A DNA stretch of 64,000 nucleotides from Anisakis pegreffii. Lineage: Eukaryota > Nematoda > Chromadorea > Rhabditida > Anisakidae. The notes under the pieces were generated by a model, which did not search any database, was not told the DNA's origin, and saw only the letters and a program-made list of their open reading frames with translations. Both the position numbers and the translations under genes were made by a program. Shown in pieces: positions 39,981 through 51,830 of this stretch. How positions within the stretch are numbered: position 1 is the stretch's first letter; the number at the start of each line of letters is the position of its first letter. The DNA lies in assembly GCA_035041965.1 (NCBI GenBank), contig JAPYMA010000016.1, forward strand, positions 123,956-187,955, written 5' to 3'.

Positions 39981-42023
39981 GCAACCATCAGCATTTGTAT
40001 ATGAGCGATCAAGTCATCTTAACCATTTTTTGTTATTTGTTGTTCTTTTTTCAGTTCTTCTTATTGCTGTTATTCATTTTGTTTCCTAATCTTCTCTCGA
40101 ATAATTTCATAGTACTCATCATTCATATTGTAGTCATGTAAGATATCACTATAATTTGTCACTTTTTGAAAGAAACATTTTGTGATAAAGTGATAGACTG
40201 TTGACATATGTTATATCAATGTACGATTGCGTGCAAAATCACCTTTTAAATACTGTAATATACTGTGTTTAGACTGGCCTGCAAAGGACACATCATATGG
40301 TTTCATTATGCGTTTCATTAACAATTGAACTACCTGAATATTAAAATCGTCTAATGAAGTTTGCGTGTGGCTTTTCAAATTACGAACAATGTGTTTGAGA
40401 TATAGAAAGATAGTGTCCAACGATGGGGCTCACAACAGAAAAGGCACTCTCTGCTCATTGCTCACGGTTGTAAGAGAAACTGTTTAGATCAGTCGTACTC
40501 TCCCCATCATGCTCACTTTTTTGTACTACTCAAGTTTTGTTCACGCTTAGGCCAGATCTATTCTACCACTGACAGTACCATTATTAACGTATTGAATGTG
40601 TAATTTTCTTATTGTAATTTTCTTGATTGTGGATTGTAGAGGTTTGAAGCGTTTTATTCAACCAACTTTTACGTGTATTGATAACTGATTGGTTGTCTAC
40701 TGAATTCCAAAAGTCTCGCGATCATTTCATTTTGATATTATGTGTAAAGAAATGAATTTCGTAAAGGAGTGAATTTGAAAACGAATTTGTTGGACCTTAG
40801 ATACCTAGGATAGTCTGGTTGATGCCTAGCCCGTTCACAATACAACTACACAATCAATAAATCACTGATCACAGTTGATGCTGAATAACGAGGTGATGTC
40901 GGTAGTTCGCAGACCGGATTCGTCGGTGACGATTCTTTCATCGAATTGGAAGGTTAATCTCCCTGAATATATTGTGACGCAGAGCCTCTCTGAATATACT
41001 ATGAGGCGAAGCCTCTCTGAATAGCAGTAGAACAATCGGATGAGGCGGTTGCCTCTTGAATATTGGTCGATTGCGTGAACGTCCAGAACGAAACTGCCAT
41101 GCAGAAGCTCGCTTTTTTATACAGTTCGATTTCTAAGAATGCCACCCCTTTCCCGTGGATCGGGGCAAATGTTTGGGTTAGAATTTTCTTAACGGATTTC
41201 ATATCAGCTCTGCTAGTCTTGGCGGCGTTATCGGCTTCTCCGATCTTTTCGACATCGTGAGAAAGTTATGACGGAATGAGTCATTCATTATGTAAATTAT
41301 TTGCTGATTAAATAAATGAATAAAGTAAATTATTTCTCCAACTGTTTACGTGTTCATGTGGGATTCAAGCCTCTCCTAACTGTCCATCAGCAAAGAAAAA
41401 ATCAAACTCGATCAAAACGACTACTGTTTGTAGTTGATGTTCTCTTTTTGGTGATTTGGAATAATACACGGCTGAAGTACTGCTTCCATGCAATACAGTT
41501 TGATGCGTAGTGACAGCCCGAATTGATTGATTTGGTACTTCGGATATAGTTATGAGTAGTGATAATTCGGACTGAGTGCCTCGATATCTTGCATAATTTT
41601 ATGATAATTCGACAAACGAGCGGATAGACGATTTTATTTGTAAACAGCGACTGAAGATGCGTTATAGCGAATCAGTTAATAACTCGTTAACTCCAACAAT
41701 CCAACGACACAACAGTTCGATCCAACTCACAATCCAATACGTATTCAATCAATAGCAGACCTAAACTGAGGCTGTATCGTAAGAACAACTCTTGTTCTTA
41801 ATGATAACAATACATTCTTCATACGGCTTCAGAACAATTCGAATACAACAAATCAACTGCAATAATCCAATTCCAATAACACCACCTACGAAATCGATTC
41901 AGTTTTCACAGCCTCAAACTTGGGTAACTAAACTTACACGTAATAATTGCAACGAAGCAAACATTTCAAGTGAACTCTAACAAAATAATTTGCATAATAA
42001 CAAATATTAAATAAACTTGAATC
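39981..42023. other. Intergenic, repeat-derived in part
   Basis: No gene supported. At about 40,980-41,030 the motif GCCTCTCTGAATA occurs twice in tandem (GCAGAGCCTCTCTGAATA and GCGAAGCCTCTCTGAATA), with a related copy near 41,050. Together with a possible TATA stretch near 41,115, this could be long-terminal-repeat debris of the elements to the right, but no matching second LTR was found. A short stretch near 40,445-40,470 resembles one near 28,600-28,640 (runs of GCTCATTGCTCAC). Confidence 0.35.
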
Positions 42024-42104
42024 GTGAGTAATAAGAATATATTGAACTTCTATCATTTAACCGCTTGCATCAGTAAATCGAGAAAAAAACAATCCTGTCT
42101 CGTC

Positions 42105-42350
42105 ACAGATGCCCCAGCTGCACTTCAAGGCATCATGGATCAAATGCTAGCCGGAATCCCACATTGTGCAGCATATCTCGACGACATTATCATCACTGGA
42201 CGTAATGAACAGGAACACCTATATGTGCTGGAACAAGTACTTTCTCGAATCAGCGAATTTGGTTTCCAATGTCGATTAAACAAGTGTTCATTCTTCCACC
42301 GAGAAGTCACCTATCTGGGTTATAAAATCAACCGTCATCGCTTGCATCAC
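42105..42350 (+). mobile_element. Ty3/gypsy reverse transcriptase fragment
   Basis: The frame reads APAALQGIMDQMLAGIP, then AAYLDDIIITG, then LNKCSFFHREVTYLGYKI. These are consecutive conserved blocks of a gypsy-type reverse transcriptase around the catalytic YxDD box (here YLDD). A stop follows at about 42,354, and nothing upstream continues the polymerase. It is about 80 residues of a domain that normally spans several hundred, so it is a dead fragment. The sequence just before it (about 42,067-42,103) closely matches a stretch at 38,070-38,105 in the RdRP intron. Confidence 0.75.
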
Positions 42351-42356
42351 CAATAG

Positions 42357-43236
42357 TAACTTTCCGATTGATTCGTCATATGTGGTGGGGTGAACAGGAT
42401 CGGAGTTGTTGTAACAACCGTTATATTTCCTACCGTTGTTGAATAAACGGCACCGTTTTCATCTTATTTCTGATTGTTGCCGTCGGAATCTGAAAATTCG
42501 TTGATAGTCATTCACTGAAATGAAATCCACCTGCACTCTTATCATTTACAACCGCTTACATCAGTAAACCAGTCGAATTACACTAAATTAACCTTCTTCA
42601 ATTGTCTTTTCGAACTGATCCGACTGAGTTATCATAGTTGTTGCATTGTCGCAATTCGGAGCTGTTGAATCGACTGGTGTTGTTGACGCCATAGTTGTTG
42701 AATTATTCGTTAGTGACGTTGATCCAAGGGATCTTGGCGAGATCCACGCCAAGTCTCCAATCACCTATTTAAAATCATAATCACATTAAATTATATTCCA
42801 CTTCGCATGAAACATTTGCGGAAACATAATCACCAAACTTACGACGATATGATCAGCGAACCGCATCGCTGATCAAAGCCGATATTGAATAATTAAGAAT
42901 TGGGGCTATGCCATTATTATTTATTTATTTATTTACTTAATTTTTACTTAATTTTACCTGAGCAATTTTCGATGACGCGCACTTGAAGGAAATTATTCTG
43001 CTTTTCCATTCCCCTGAAATGTAAAATCCCACTCCGTCTTGGGAGCGAGCTTCGTCCCCATTGTCCTGTTCTATACCAATCGCATACGATTCCACTCCAA
43101 TGTCAAACAACAACTTCCAAAAAACCGTTTAGTTATAGCCAAAATAAACACACAAAGATTGTCCAAAATTATGAGCACTTATAGAAATATTTTATACAAA
43201 TTCTTACTTAATTTATTCAAAATTATTTATTCAAAT
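42357..43236. other. Repeat-rich spacer between retroelement fragments
   Basis: No gene. A near-copy of the stretch at 42,048-42,078 (TATCATTTAACCGCTTGCATCAGT) occurs at 42,539-42,572 with a few changes. This suggests a duplicated end of an element. A TTTA-type simple repeat lies at about 42,918-42,955. Confidence 0.35.
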
Positions 43237-43446
43237 TTACTTCAATTTATTCAAATTAATATCACACCCATTGAGATATATAAAATTACCGTTTGGACGG
43301 TCCATTGCACCTGTTCCTTTCCTTCTTACCTCAGCCGGACCGATATTGTCATATTTGATGTGGCGAGCTTCTTCCTCGAATTCTGCCAACTGTACTTCTG
43401 AGGGCAACGATCTTGCGTTGAATGCGCAAATTCGTGTGTCAGTCAT
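43237..43446 (-). mobile_element. RTE-type LINE fragment, start of the endonuclease domain
   Basis: The minus-strand frame contains RICAFNARSLPSE, then EFEEEARHIKYDNIG, then EVRRKGTG. This is the N-terminal signature of the apurinic-like endonuclease of RTE/BovB-type non-LTR retrotransposons, usually NARSL…EEEL…VIGLSEVRRKG. The usual GLSEV is changed to GPAEV, and the frame ends after about 70 residues. No reverse transcriptase follows. It is a 5' fragment, already decayed. Confidence 0.6.
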
Positions 43447-43659
43447 ACGACGGCTGGGCCTACACTCACGACACGGCCCAAAGGGTGTTGGTGAGTAGGA
43501 AAATTGCCATCGGCCAATTTTCCAAAGCAGTCGGCAACCAACCGCTCACTACGACTGATCGACAGCCGACCAATGTCATTGCTACAAGCATAATTCAAAT
43601 TAATTCAAGTAGTAAAAGATACGAGTTCACTACATTCAGTAGTAAACGATACGAGTTCA

Positions 43660-45660
43660 GTACATTATTTATATAGCCTAGCTTCTTGTTCACAAAGTAA
43701 GTTTACGAAGAATAAAGTTCACGGCTGTATGGGCCGCTTTCAATTTTCTTCATTTCGAATGCAGCCATTCTGCAGCTCCGTTGAGATTCAATTTTTATTA
43801 AGATTCGAAATTTTTCTAATGAATTTTTCGAAACCTTCTATTCAATAAATAACTGATATAAAGCTTTAGGCAATTTAAAAAACCTGCAGAATCACCTTAT
43901 TACATCGTTATGTCGATAGATCTGACGATTCTGAAGTGAACGGTATAAACAACAATAAGAGTCTTCAGCAAGCAATACTTATGTTACGTCGCTAACACTG
44001 ATGAGCGACAATAAGACCCAAGACGATGATGATAATCCTTCATTTGCGAAGAAACCTAGATACGATCAGCAGATCACCTATGCTAATTTGATCACATATG
44101 ATAATTTGATCACTATACAACAACTTAAATGTGCAAAATATCATCCTTTAAATTTATCTACTTTAAAGAATTATTATCGCAAATGATTGTTTCCGTTACT
44201 GCTCTGATGATTTTTTCAAGATGGTAGTTCTTCCAGCAATAGCAATGGAAATTACAAGAATCCTCGTATCACAGTGAAAAAAACTCTTTTTCATAATTAT
44301 TCCAATTCAAATTAGTCAAACTTTTTCAGCATCATGATGTGGTGGGGAATCGACTCAGTCTAACGGAACGTCAAATAAATTATTACGAAAATCTGCATTA
44401 ACGAACGTATTCAAGCATATTCTTATGCTACAATCATAATCTTATGTTCAAGCTAAAATTAAACTCGCGATTATTTTGTCTATTTGTAGAAGTAAAACAC
44501 GTGCTCATTTCACATGTTTTGACAGTAATCGTTCGACTAACAGAATTCAAAGCAGTGAACAAAAACGTATTGTTCGTGGACTGGACATAGCATACCTGTT
44601 GTATTCCTCGGAAAAATTGAACACAAATTTCGTTATGCAATGATTTGTTTAATAATGCAGTTCAGTTTATCAATGAAATGATATAACTTTTTTGATGGGG
44701 CAATTTGTGCGGCAGTAATGAAGACGAAACTATTAAAATTTAGAAATTTATTTGAAAGTGTTTGTGACTGAAACTTATGATAAATTTCAATCACAATGCC
44801 TTTCAAACGATACACTGCAATGCATCTGACAATGCCCATCGTCATTCGCAAAATGCACCCTCATTTTAGGCAATAACATTTCTTGCTTCGAAATCTCAAT
44901 TTTCAGTTGTAGAAGAATAGTCGTATCAATAAAAATTGGCGTGAAATGTAGAAATGAGATTTAAACTGACAATAATAGTTCCTTAAAACTCTATTTGGAC
45001 GTTCGCTCCTGAAACAATTTGCATGACTGCTCTCGATTCACTGCAGTTGCATGCGAAAAATACCACGCAAATACCTCATGGTCTACTTTGGACAGATGAG
45101 CTGATGAATTGCACAATATTTTCGCTGATAACGAGAATAGCGTATTAAGAAAGGATCCAATATGACTTGCGTGCACCCATTTATCGTTTTAAAGATATTC
45201 TCATTGAATCGATTAAGATATTCTCATTGCTTGAACGATATTGCCACTGCTCAAAGCATTTAATCATGATATTTTGCACAAAATGATCAATGGTATAGTC
45301 GCTTTCGATGAGCTTTTGATCACTTCTCTGATGTACCTCATCTCATCAATTTGGACACACAGATTTATGATGAGTGCTGATTTTGACTCATAAAAACGAA
45401 CAGCACTGATTTGCAAATAGAATGCTGTTTTTTTTGTGGATTATGGTCAGTAGGAACGTTACATTGGGTAAATATGTAAGCACATTTCTCGAAATTACCG
45501 AATAACGAAGCAAATTGGAGAGTGTGGGTGTACTCCGAGACTCAAATTGTGTAGCCATTTTTTCCTAGCTAAAGTAACAGTTAAACAAACGATATTCAGG
45601 TTCCAACAAATAAGAACTGCTCAAATGCATATCCACTAAACGTTAAAAAACAGCGGACTG
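43660..45660. other. Upstream half of the duplicated segment, no supported gene
   Basis: Minus-strand frames of 60-70 codons (44,434-44,640, 44,633-44,851, 44,991-45,176) recur in the right copy, as expected for any duplicated DNA. They have no domain signal and no clear splice partners. A 61-codon + frame at 44,001-44,186 starts with an acidic stretch followed by KKPR. Most of it lies in the part missing from the right copy, so it is not needed there. Confidence 0.4.
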
Positions 45661-45675
45661 GTTGACCAATCGCAC

Positions 45676-45682
45676 TATAAAA
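45676..45682 (+). promoter_or_regulatory. TATA box of the left C_tripleX gene
   Basis: TATAAAA lies 51 bases before the ATG at 45,733, with a CCAAT motif just upstream (45,666-45,670). Both are conserved in the right copy. Confidence 0.6.
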
Positions 45683-45732
45683 GCATTGTTCAATCTCACT
45701 GGAACACATCGCATCTCATTACATCCATTAAT

Positions 45733-48188
45733 ATGAATCACTGCATCGCTTATATATTTGTGCTTACGTCATTATCTTGTACTTCGCTGGCACAGGTAAT
45801 TAATTAATATTTTCTATGAAAGCATTTATTTCCATTCAAGCGTTGAACTTAGAGTATAGACGATTTTTAGTGCACGTCAATCATATCATTAGAAGTAACT
45901 GTTTGTTGGTTGAATATGTGGTTAACGCTTGATCAAGTCTGATTATTTCAGCAGCAGTCAACATCGTGCGTGAATCAGTGTGCACAGAACTGCATACAAA
46001 GTGCGATACAGCAATGCCAGCAAAGCTGTCAACAGTCTTGGTTTGTAATATTCATCATTTTGAGGTTTGATAAATACACCGTGATATCATTATTGACACC
46101 ATTATGTGTATATCTATTTGCAGTGGACAGTCAATAGACCAGCAAGTGGCATCTGGTTCGGTCATTCCTCAAGGAATGTTCACACCTCAAGGTGTTCCAG
46201 GACCGTTTGGGACTCCATCGTCACCATTGGTTCGTGGGTTAATGAATCAAAGAAGTGGACCAATATATCTCATGCCAGGAAAACCATATAATCCGAATGT
46301 TCGAATCAATGGAGATGCAAATATCCTATCGAATCAACAATATCCTCAACGCCAAATAATAGGTGGATCGAAAGGCATTATGAGTAGTATCACAGGGAGT
46401 AGTGTTTGTGTTGATGTGTGCATGCCACTTTGTACACCACAGTGCATTGCCAGTTCACCAATCACGCCTCTGATCAACGAACGTCCTGGTACAATTGTAA
46501 CCGGTGGACCCGGCCTGGTAATTCCCCCAACAACATTCCCACTTCAAGGCAAACCAGGTCCAGTAGTACAACCACAAGCAACTATTGGTGGTCCCAGTTC
46601 CGCGCCGTACGGAGGGCCGGGCCCTGTGATTCCATCGCAAACCATTCCTACACCACCTCAAAATGTTGTGCCTTTTGCCGAACAATCGCCAATATGTATA
46701 TCCATCTGCATGCCCCGATGCAAAAGTGAATGTGTCCATCAAACTATAATCCCCTCCATTGATCAGTACCCTCCAAATCAAATCACTTCGCAGCCAAATC
46801 AATGTTTGCCCATATGTATGCCATCATGTAGTCAACAGTGTGTTGAAGCTCAGCCTCAGCCAACCATAATCCCTAAACCTATCCCAGTTCAACCACAACC
46901 CGTACCTGTTCCATCGATAAGACCCCCACCAGTAGTACCACAGCCAGCTGTTTCACAACCAATTCAGTGTATAGACATCTGCATGCCGATGTGTAGCCAA
47001 CAGTGTATCAGTACACAGCCTCAGCCCACAATCGTACCTGAACCGGCTCCAGTCCAGCCTCAGCCTCTGCCCATACCATCTGTCCAACCATTACCAGTTG
47101 TACCACAACCAACTCAGTGCACAGCCGTCTGTATGCCCACTTGTAGCCAAGAGTGTATCAGCACACAACCTCAGCCAACCATCATCCCTGAACCTGTCCC
47201 GGTTCAGCCACAGCCTGTACCTGTTCCATCGATAAGACCCCTACCAGTAGTACCACAGCCAGCTGTTTCACAACCAATTCAGTGCATAGCCGTCTGTATG
47301 CCCACTTGTAGCCAACAGTGTATCAGTACACAGCCTCAGCCCACAATCGTACCTGAACCGGCTCCAGTCCAGCCTCAGCCTCTGCCCATACCATCTGTCC
47401 AACCATTACCAGTTGTACCACAACCAACTCAGTGCACAGCCGTCTGTATGCCCACTTGTAGCCAAGAGTGTATCAGCACACAACCTCAGCCAACCACCAT
47501 CCCTGAACCTGTCCCGGTTCAGCCACAGCCTGTACCTGTTCCATCGATAAGACCCTTACCAGTAGTACCACAGCCAGCTGTTTCACAACCAATTCAGTGC
47601 ATAGCCGTCTGTATGCCCACTTGTAGCCAACAGTGTATCAGTACACAGCCCCAGCCCACAATCGTTCCTGAACCGGTTCCAGTGCATCCTCAGCCTGTGC
47701 CCATACCATCTGTCCAACCATTACCAGTTGCACCACAACCAAAACAATGCATACCCGTTTGTATGCCGTCATGCACTCAACACTGCATCGAAGCTCGCCG
47801 CCAGCCCATCATCGTACCTGAACCTGTACCAGTTCAACCTCACCCTCTGCCTGTTCCCATTGTGCCACAACCGGTCGTATCACAACCGAAACTATGCATA
47901 TCCGTTTGCATGCCAACATGCACTCAGCAATGCATCAGCAGTCAACCTTTTATGGATGAACCTGTTACAATTGCGCCTCAGTCACAGCCTCAACCGGTAC
48001 CAGTCGCATCACAATACCAACCCTCCATTCCCAGCAATCCAATGCTCGAGCCAGTTCCATCAACGATATCAGCTCAACCCCACACGACTCAGTGTATTCC
48101 ATCAAAAACTCAATCTGAGTGCCAATGTCCAGAAAATTATATCATTTGTTCGAATGAGAAACAATCAAATCAGTGCTGTCGCAAATAA
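45733..48188 (+). CDS. Secreted C_tripleX cysteine-repeat, proline/glutamine-rich protein, copy 1
   Basis: Three exons in phase: 45733-45795, 45952-46040, 46124-48188, giving 738 residues. Exon 1 is a signal peptide (MNHCIAYIFVLTSLSCTSLAQ). Exon 2 gives two C-x3-C-x3-C clusters, the second completed across the splice (CQQSCQQSC). Exon 3 holds ten blocks of C-x3-C-M-P-x-C-x3-C separated by Pro/Gln/Val spacers such as QPQPTIVPEPVPVQPQP. The C-terminus is a short Cys-rich segment (SECQCPENYIICS…QCC). The C-x3-C-x3-C spacing is the C_tripleX repeat (PF02363) found in nematode secreted proteins, including the abu/pqn group linked to pharyngeal cuticle. An extracellular structural, disulfide-linked role is inferred. 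The long frame could start at an ATG at 46,104, but that ATG is in intron 2. A 315-bp unit repeats inside exon 3 (47,115 and 47,430). AATAAA follows at 48,301. Confidence 0.88.
47115..47744 (+). repeat. 315-bp internal tandem repeat in the C_tripleX coding exon
   Basis: The segment starting CAGTGCACAGCCGTC at 47,115 recurs at 47,430, 315 bases (105 codons) later, nearly unchanged. The upstream unit (from about 46,967) is a more divergent relative. Each unit codes for two cysteine blocks and two spacers, so the repeat can expand or contract in frame. Confidence 0.85.
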
Positions 48189-48300
48189 TTGTATCTCATC
48201 AACCATTCACATTTTATCAACAACGTTATCTGCCATCTATAGCTGACGTATATAAGTGATGTTTTGTTGTATATTTTGTGGGATTACGTTTTGACGACTC

Positions 48301-48306
48301 AATAAA
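48301..48306 (+). terminator. Poly(A) signal of C_tripleX copy 1
   Basis: AATAAA lies 113 bases after the stop codon and is conserved at 57,337 in the right copy. Confidence 0.6.
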
Positions 48307-48753
48307 TTCACATTGCAATTTATCGAATGATTTCCTGCACCAATAACTTGCAATCAAAAGTGACTTTGACTGCGAGTTAAGCTTCACTCAACTTTTCAAA
48401 CCATTTCGGACGAATTGTCCGGCAGTATTTTGATACGATTGATCATTGGCGTTATGATACGACCATAAACAAAGTTGTTGTCGATACCAATCACGAAATA
48501 TTTTTCAATGAATCAATCCATCATATAATCACGTAAATGTTCAAGCATGCAGACGCATTATTGGATCCGATCATCGAATAAACAAATGCATACAGAATAA
48601 TCCAACTAAATTTTCGAATTGAATCCACCCACCACTCCCCCACCCACCCCAAGAACGAAATATAGCGTAGTATTCGTACAAATGAATGATGTATACTTTA
48701 AAAAATATTGGTACTCCACTATATAAAGTGTGCGTGCGTATGCCACTTCTAAC

Positions 48754-49701
48754 GGTCAAAGGTGAAGGGGAAGCGAGTTGCGGAACTTCTTGCCACGATA
48801 GTTGACGCGAACTTTCCTCTCCGCGCATTTCGGATGACTCACTAGATGATGAATGTTCACGGTAAGGGATTAGTTGTGGTGGTGATGATGGCAGTCCTTC
48901 GCTGTCCTGCAATTTAGTAGCGATTACGATTACTCTGTGACTTTAGCTACGAAACATGAACCCACAAGTAAAATCGTCACTTTAAATCCTCATCACACCA
49001 CAAAGTTCGATAACTCAACAACAAACAATAAAAACAACCTCGAAAATTGTTGGTTTAAGTGCTTCACTGTGTAAAATTTGTTGCTCAGAAGTGTACTGAT
49101 TACGAGAATAATTCAGATCACTTTGCTGGCTGATTTTGCTGATTTGTGCTGGCTGATTCTCATTCAAAAACGCCTGATCAACTGAAACTTTGCCGGAGAC
49201 ATCACCTACTGGAGTAGTGCTACGGACTACTGATGGCGTCTTCAAATGATTATTTTAAATACTAAACGATTGAATACGAACAGCACAATGGAATGAGTGA
49301 ACACCTGATAGTTCTTGATAAAAGTACATTGCCGGATAAAATTCAAAAAAGGCAGATTATTGGAAAATTATTGAAACATCTTCAAGAGTTCATCGAAATA
49401 AAAAATTCAACGTTAGAAGAAACTGTACCGTTCAAGCAGAGGATGCAAGATTGGTGTTTCTGACACGAACAAACTGTTCAGGCTGAGCATAGTGGGTGTC
49501 ACCATCGGTGATGAAACCATTCTGGGTAACGTTATTCTCATCAGCGAGATGACCACCACTCATGTTCTCTGCGCCTAATAGGCGCTTCAGTTTACTGACA
49601 TAAAGAGAACGTGTGGTTGCCACTATTGGACCCACATTGACTCCATGCGTAACCAGTTCGTCGCGCAACTCTTCATCGTTCAACGCATCCACGTCGACCA
49701 T
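48754..49701 (-). CDS. emr-1: Emerin-like LEM-domain inner nuclear membrane protein (membrane-anchor exon not found)
   Basis: Minus-strand exons 49701-49465 (or 49471), 49239-49039 and 48906-48754, all phase 0, give about 197 residues. Residues 1-45 are a full LEM domain: VDVDALNDEELRDELVTHGV, then NVGPIVATTRSLY, then KLKRLLG. LEM domains bind barrier-to-autointegration factor and tie chromatin to the nuclear lamina. The following exons are Ser/Gln-rich and acidic (SSSSESSEMRGEESS), as in nematode emerins. The family normally ends with one transmembrane helix. After the donor at 48,753 no hydrophobic exon is visible before the duplicated segment begins at 48,646. The last exon may lie farther left, with the C_tripleX gene nested in the intron, or it may have been lost. 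The start is the ATG directly before the LEM domain. Confidence 0.78.
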
Positions 49702-50924
49702 TGCTATGGTTTGTCCTTAGCTGAATCACAGCGTGTTCTTACTGATACTGGTACTTAATTAAATCTAACATTTCGAGTGATCACCACAGAATAAATGATT
49801 TACGTCTCTGATCTCTGAATGGCAAAAGCATTATATCAGTCAAACAACGGAAAAACAAAACTTTTGCTAAAAATCACCTAGAACATCCAACGAAAACAAC
49901 AAAAGCACCCATAAATCGGTTGCGAAAACAGCCAAACAGCAACTTCTAATTTCGGCTCAATTGCTGAATCCAGGTAACTGCGCATTACTTCACGTGCACA
50001 CATAGATTAGTAAATTTGCATAGCTACAGTAGAGAATTATCCGGGCTCCACTGATAATTCATCTTCTCTCTCATACGTCGAACTTCCCATACAAAATGCA
50101 TACACACCATAGTTAAGCCTTCGAAGTGAAGTATCAATACTTAGGCAGATAGCATGAACCGGATTGAGTGAATCACTCGCTGACAGTGTTATAGACAATG
50201 CTGAAGAAAGATGGCGGGACTACACATCAGCCTCAAACTAGAGCTCATATCGGTGGATTAATTGAGGCTTACATTCCAGATTCATGTACTGGCCGAAATT
50301 ACGCTGAGTCTTGAGGGCAACTCCTCTCGCATACATTCTAACGAATAGGAGGAACGATCAGGCACATCATTGATAATGGCATGTGGTGTAGTGGTATGCT
50401 GTCCAGCTCTAAAACAATCGCCTGGGTTTCAAAGCCGCGGGACGTTGAAGTGCAATGATGCGTCAAATTTGAGCCAAATCCTTTACTGACATATACAAGT
50501 GAATGGTGACACAATGATAGGACTGAGCACATTCCATTAACTGGTTCACTTTTGAAATCACAAACTGAAATTTGCAAAAAATGCACTTTTAATTACGGTG
50601 ACGCTTGAAAAGAGCAATAAGACGTGGCTTTCTGGGAATGATAGCGGATCGAAGAGTAATCTGAGTTTAGGAATGTGCTCGAGTAACGATTAAAAGACCG
50701 TGAGCTTGCAAGAGAGCAGCATACCGACCCGAACTCTTGAGAAAGAAAAATAATGCTACGTGTTCTTAAATGAAAAATATATGCTTATATGAACCAATTT
50801 TAACCATTTTCTCGTCACCATTCAAACAACAAATAAACAAAAAAATAATGAACAATTTCAAATAAGATTTCAAATGGAAATTTGACCGCTTTTCATAATA
50901 CAAAAACAATAGCTTAACCATAAA

Positions 50925-50943
50925 TACTATTAATAATAATACT

Positions 50944-50983
<40 letters not shown>

Positions 50984-50990
50984 GTAATAA
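50925..50990. repeat. TAA microsatellite
   Basis: An uninterrupted run of ATA/ATT-type trinucleotides, preceded by a short interrupted run (ACTATTAATAATAAT). Confidence 0.9.
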
Positions 50991-51689
50991 TTATGGTGAA
51001 AAACTTTTAGGAAATTGGAGTTTGTTGCTTTGATTGTGTCTTTTTTCGCTAATGTAGCAAACGAATGCTAACAAGTATTGAATTATGGTGCACGAAGAGT
51101 GATGCTGAAACGATGATTATTATTATTTGAAACCAGATGAGAAAACAATTAACACATTCGATAATTAGGATGAGAAGGAAGATCGGCGATGAGGATATGA
51201 ATACAATTGCTCGCAGATATGGTTGATCGTTGGATTGTAGGTTGACTTCGGATAAGATTTAAGCAATGAGTTGGTCGAGTAGCGTACAATACCTCCGACG
51301 AATGAATCTCACAATATTGATGAACAATTTTACAATATCAGAACGAGCCACACGAACTCGTACGAACCACTCAAAACTGCACGAAGCTATCAAACTAAAT
51401 ACTTTCTTGCCTTTAAGGGTGATATTTTGAAGGCGTGATTAAGGATATACAAATAATATAATTATGACGTGATCAGTACAACATAACGGCTTCATGTGCA
51501 TTTACTTCAATCTTTTGAGATGATAGATAAAAGATGCATAATCAAGATAATGCTTTAAACTATTACAATATTACAATCTGAAAGGATAAGCATTAAAATT
51601 CCAATCGTTGCCAATCGTAGACACTACATCATATATCGATATCACAATATTCACTTATTGTAGAAGACGATTGCTAGTATCAAATATGT

Positions 51690-51830
51690 GATTTTGATTT
51701 GAATAGACACATATTGAAATAAGTGATTTGAATTGATACATATTGAAATTAAAACATTGATATATTGAATGAATTTGAATGTAACTGAATAAGTGATACA
51801 TTGATATATTGAGATAAGACAGAATTTATA
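51690..51830. repeat. Degenerate AT-rich minisatellite
   Basis: Variants of the word ACATATTGAAATAAGTGAT recur four to five times with insertions and substitutions. Confidence 0.5.

Larger units (their letters stand above)
43594..48646. repeat. Segmental duplication, left copy (5.05 kb)
   Basis: Begins with TTCAAATTAATTCAAGTAG and ends in the C-rich tract CCACTCCCCCACCCA. It matches 52,801-57,682 with very high identity. It is about 170 bp longer than the right copy because of a 33-bp partial repeat near 43,630-43,660 and a roughly 150-bp stretch (about 43,981-44,127) absent on the right. It contains one whole C_tripleX gene with promoter and poly(A) signal. Confidence 0.92.

Noticed and set aside
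41063..41260. Short + frame with a hydrophobic end and its minus-strand counterpart at 40,999-41,202
   Set aside because: Both frames cover the same bases in a repeat-derived stretch. Neither has a splice partner or family match.
44434..45176. Minus-strand frames conserved in both duplication copies
   Set aside because: Conservation reflects the recent duplication of all this DNA. The frames differ between copies by changes with no coding pattern, and no domain is visible.
46104..46123. ATG at 46,104 as the start of the large C_tripleX frame
   Set aside because: It lies in intron 2. Splicing from the signal-peptide exon at 45,733 keeps the frame, completes a C-x3-C cluster across the junction and uses a TATTTGCAG acceptor.
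50378..50450. Possible tRNA gene or tRNA-derived SINE (GTGTAGTGGTATGC)
   Set aside because: A D-arm can be drawn, but the anticodon and T arms do not pair. At most it is an old SINE relic; no second copy was seen.
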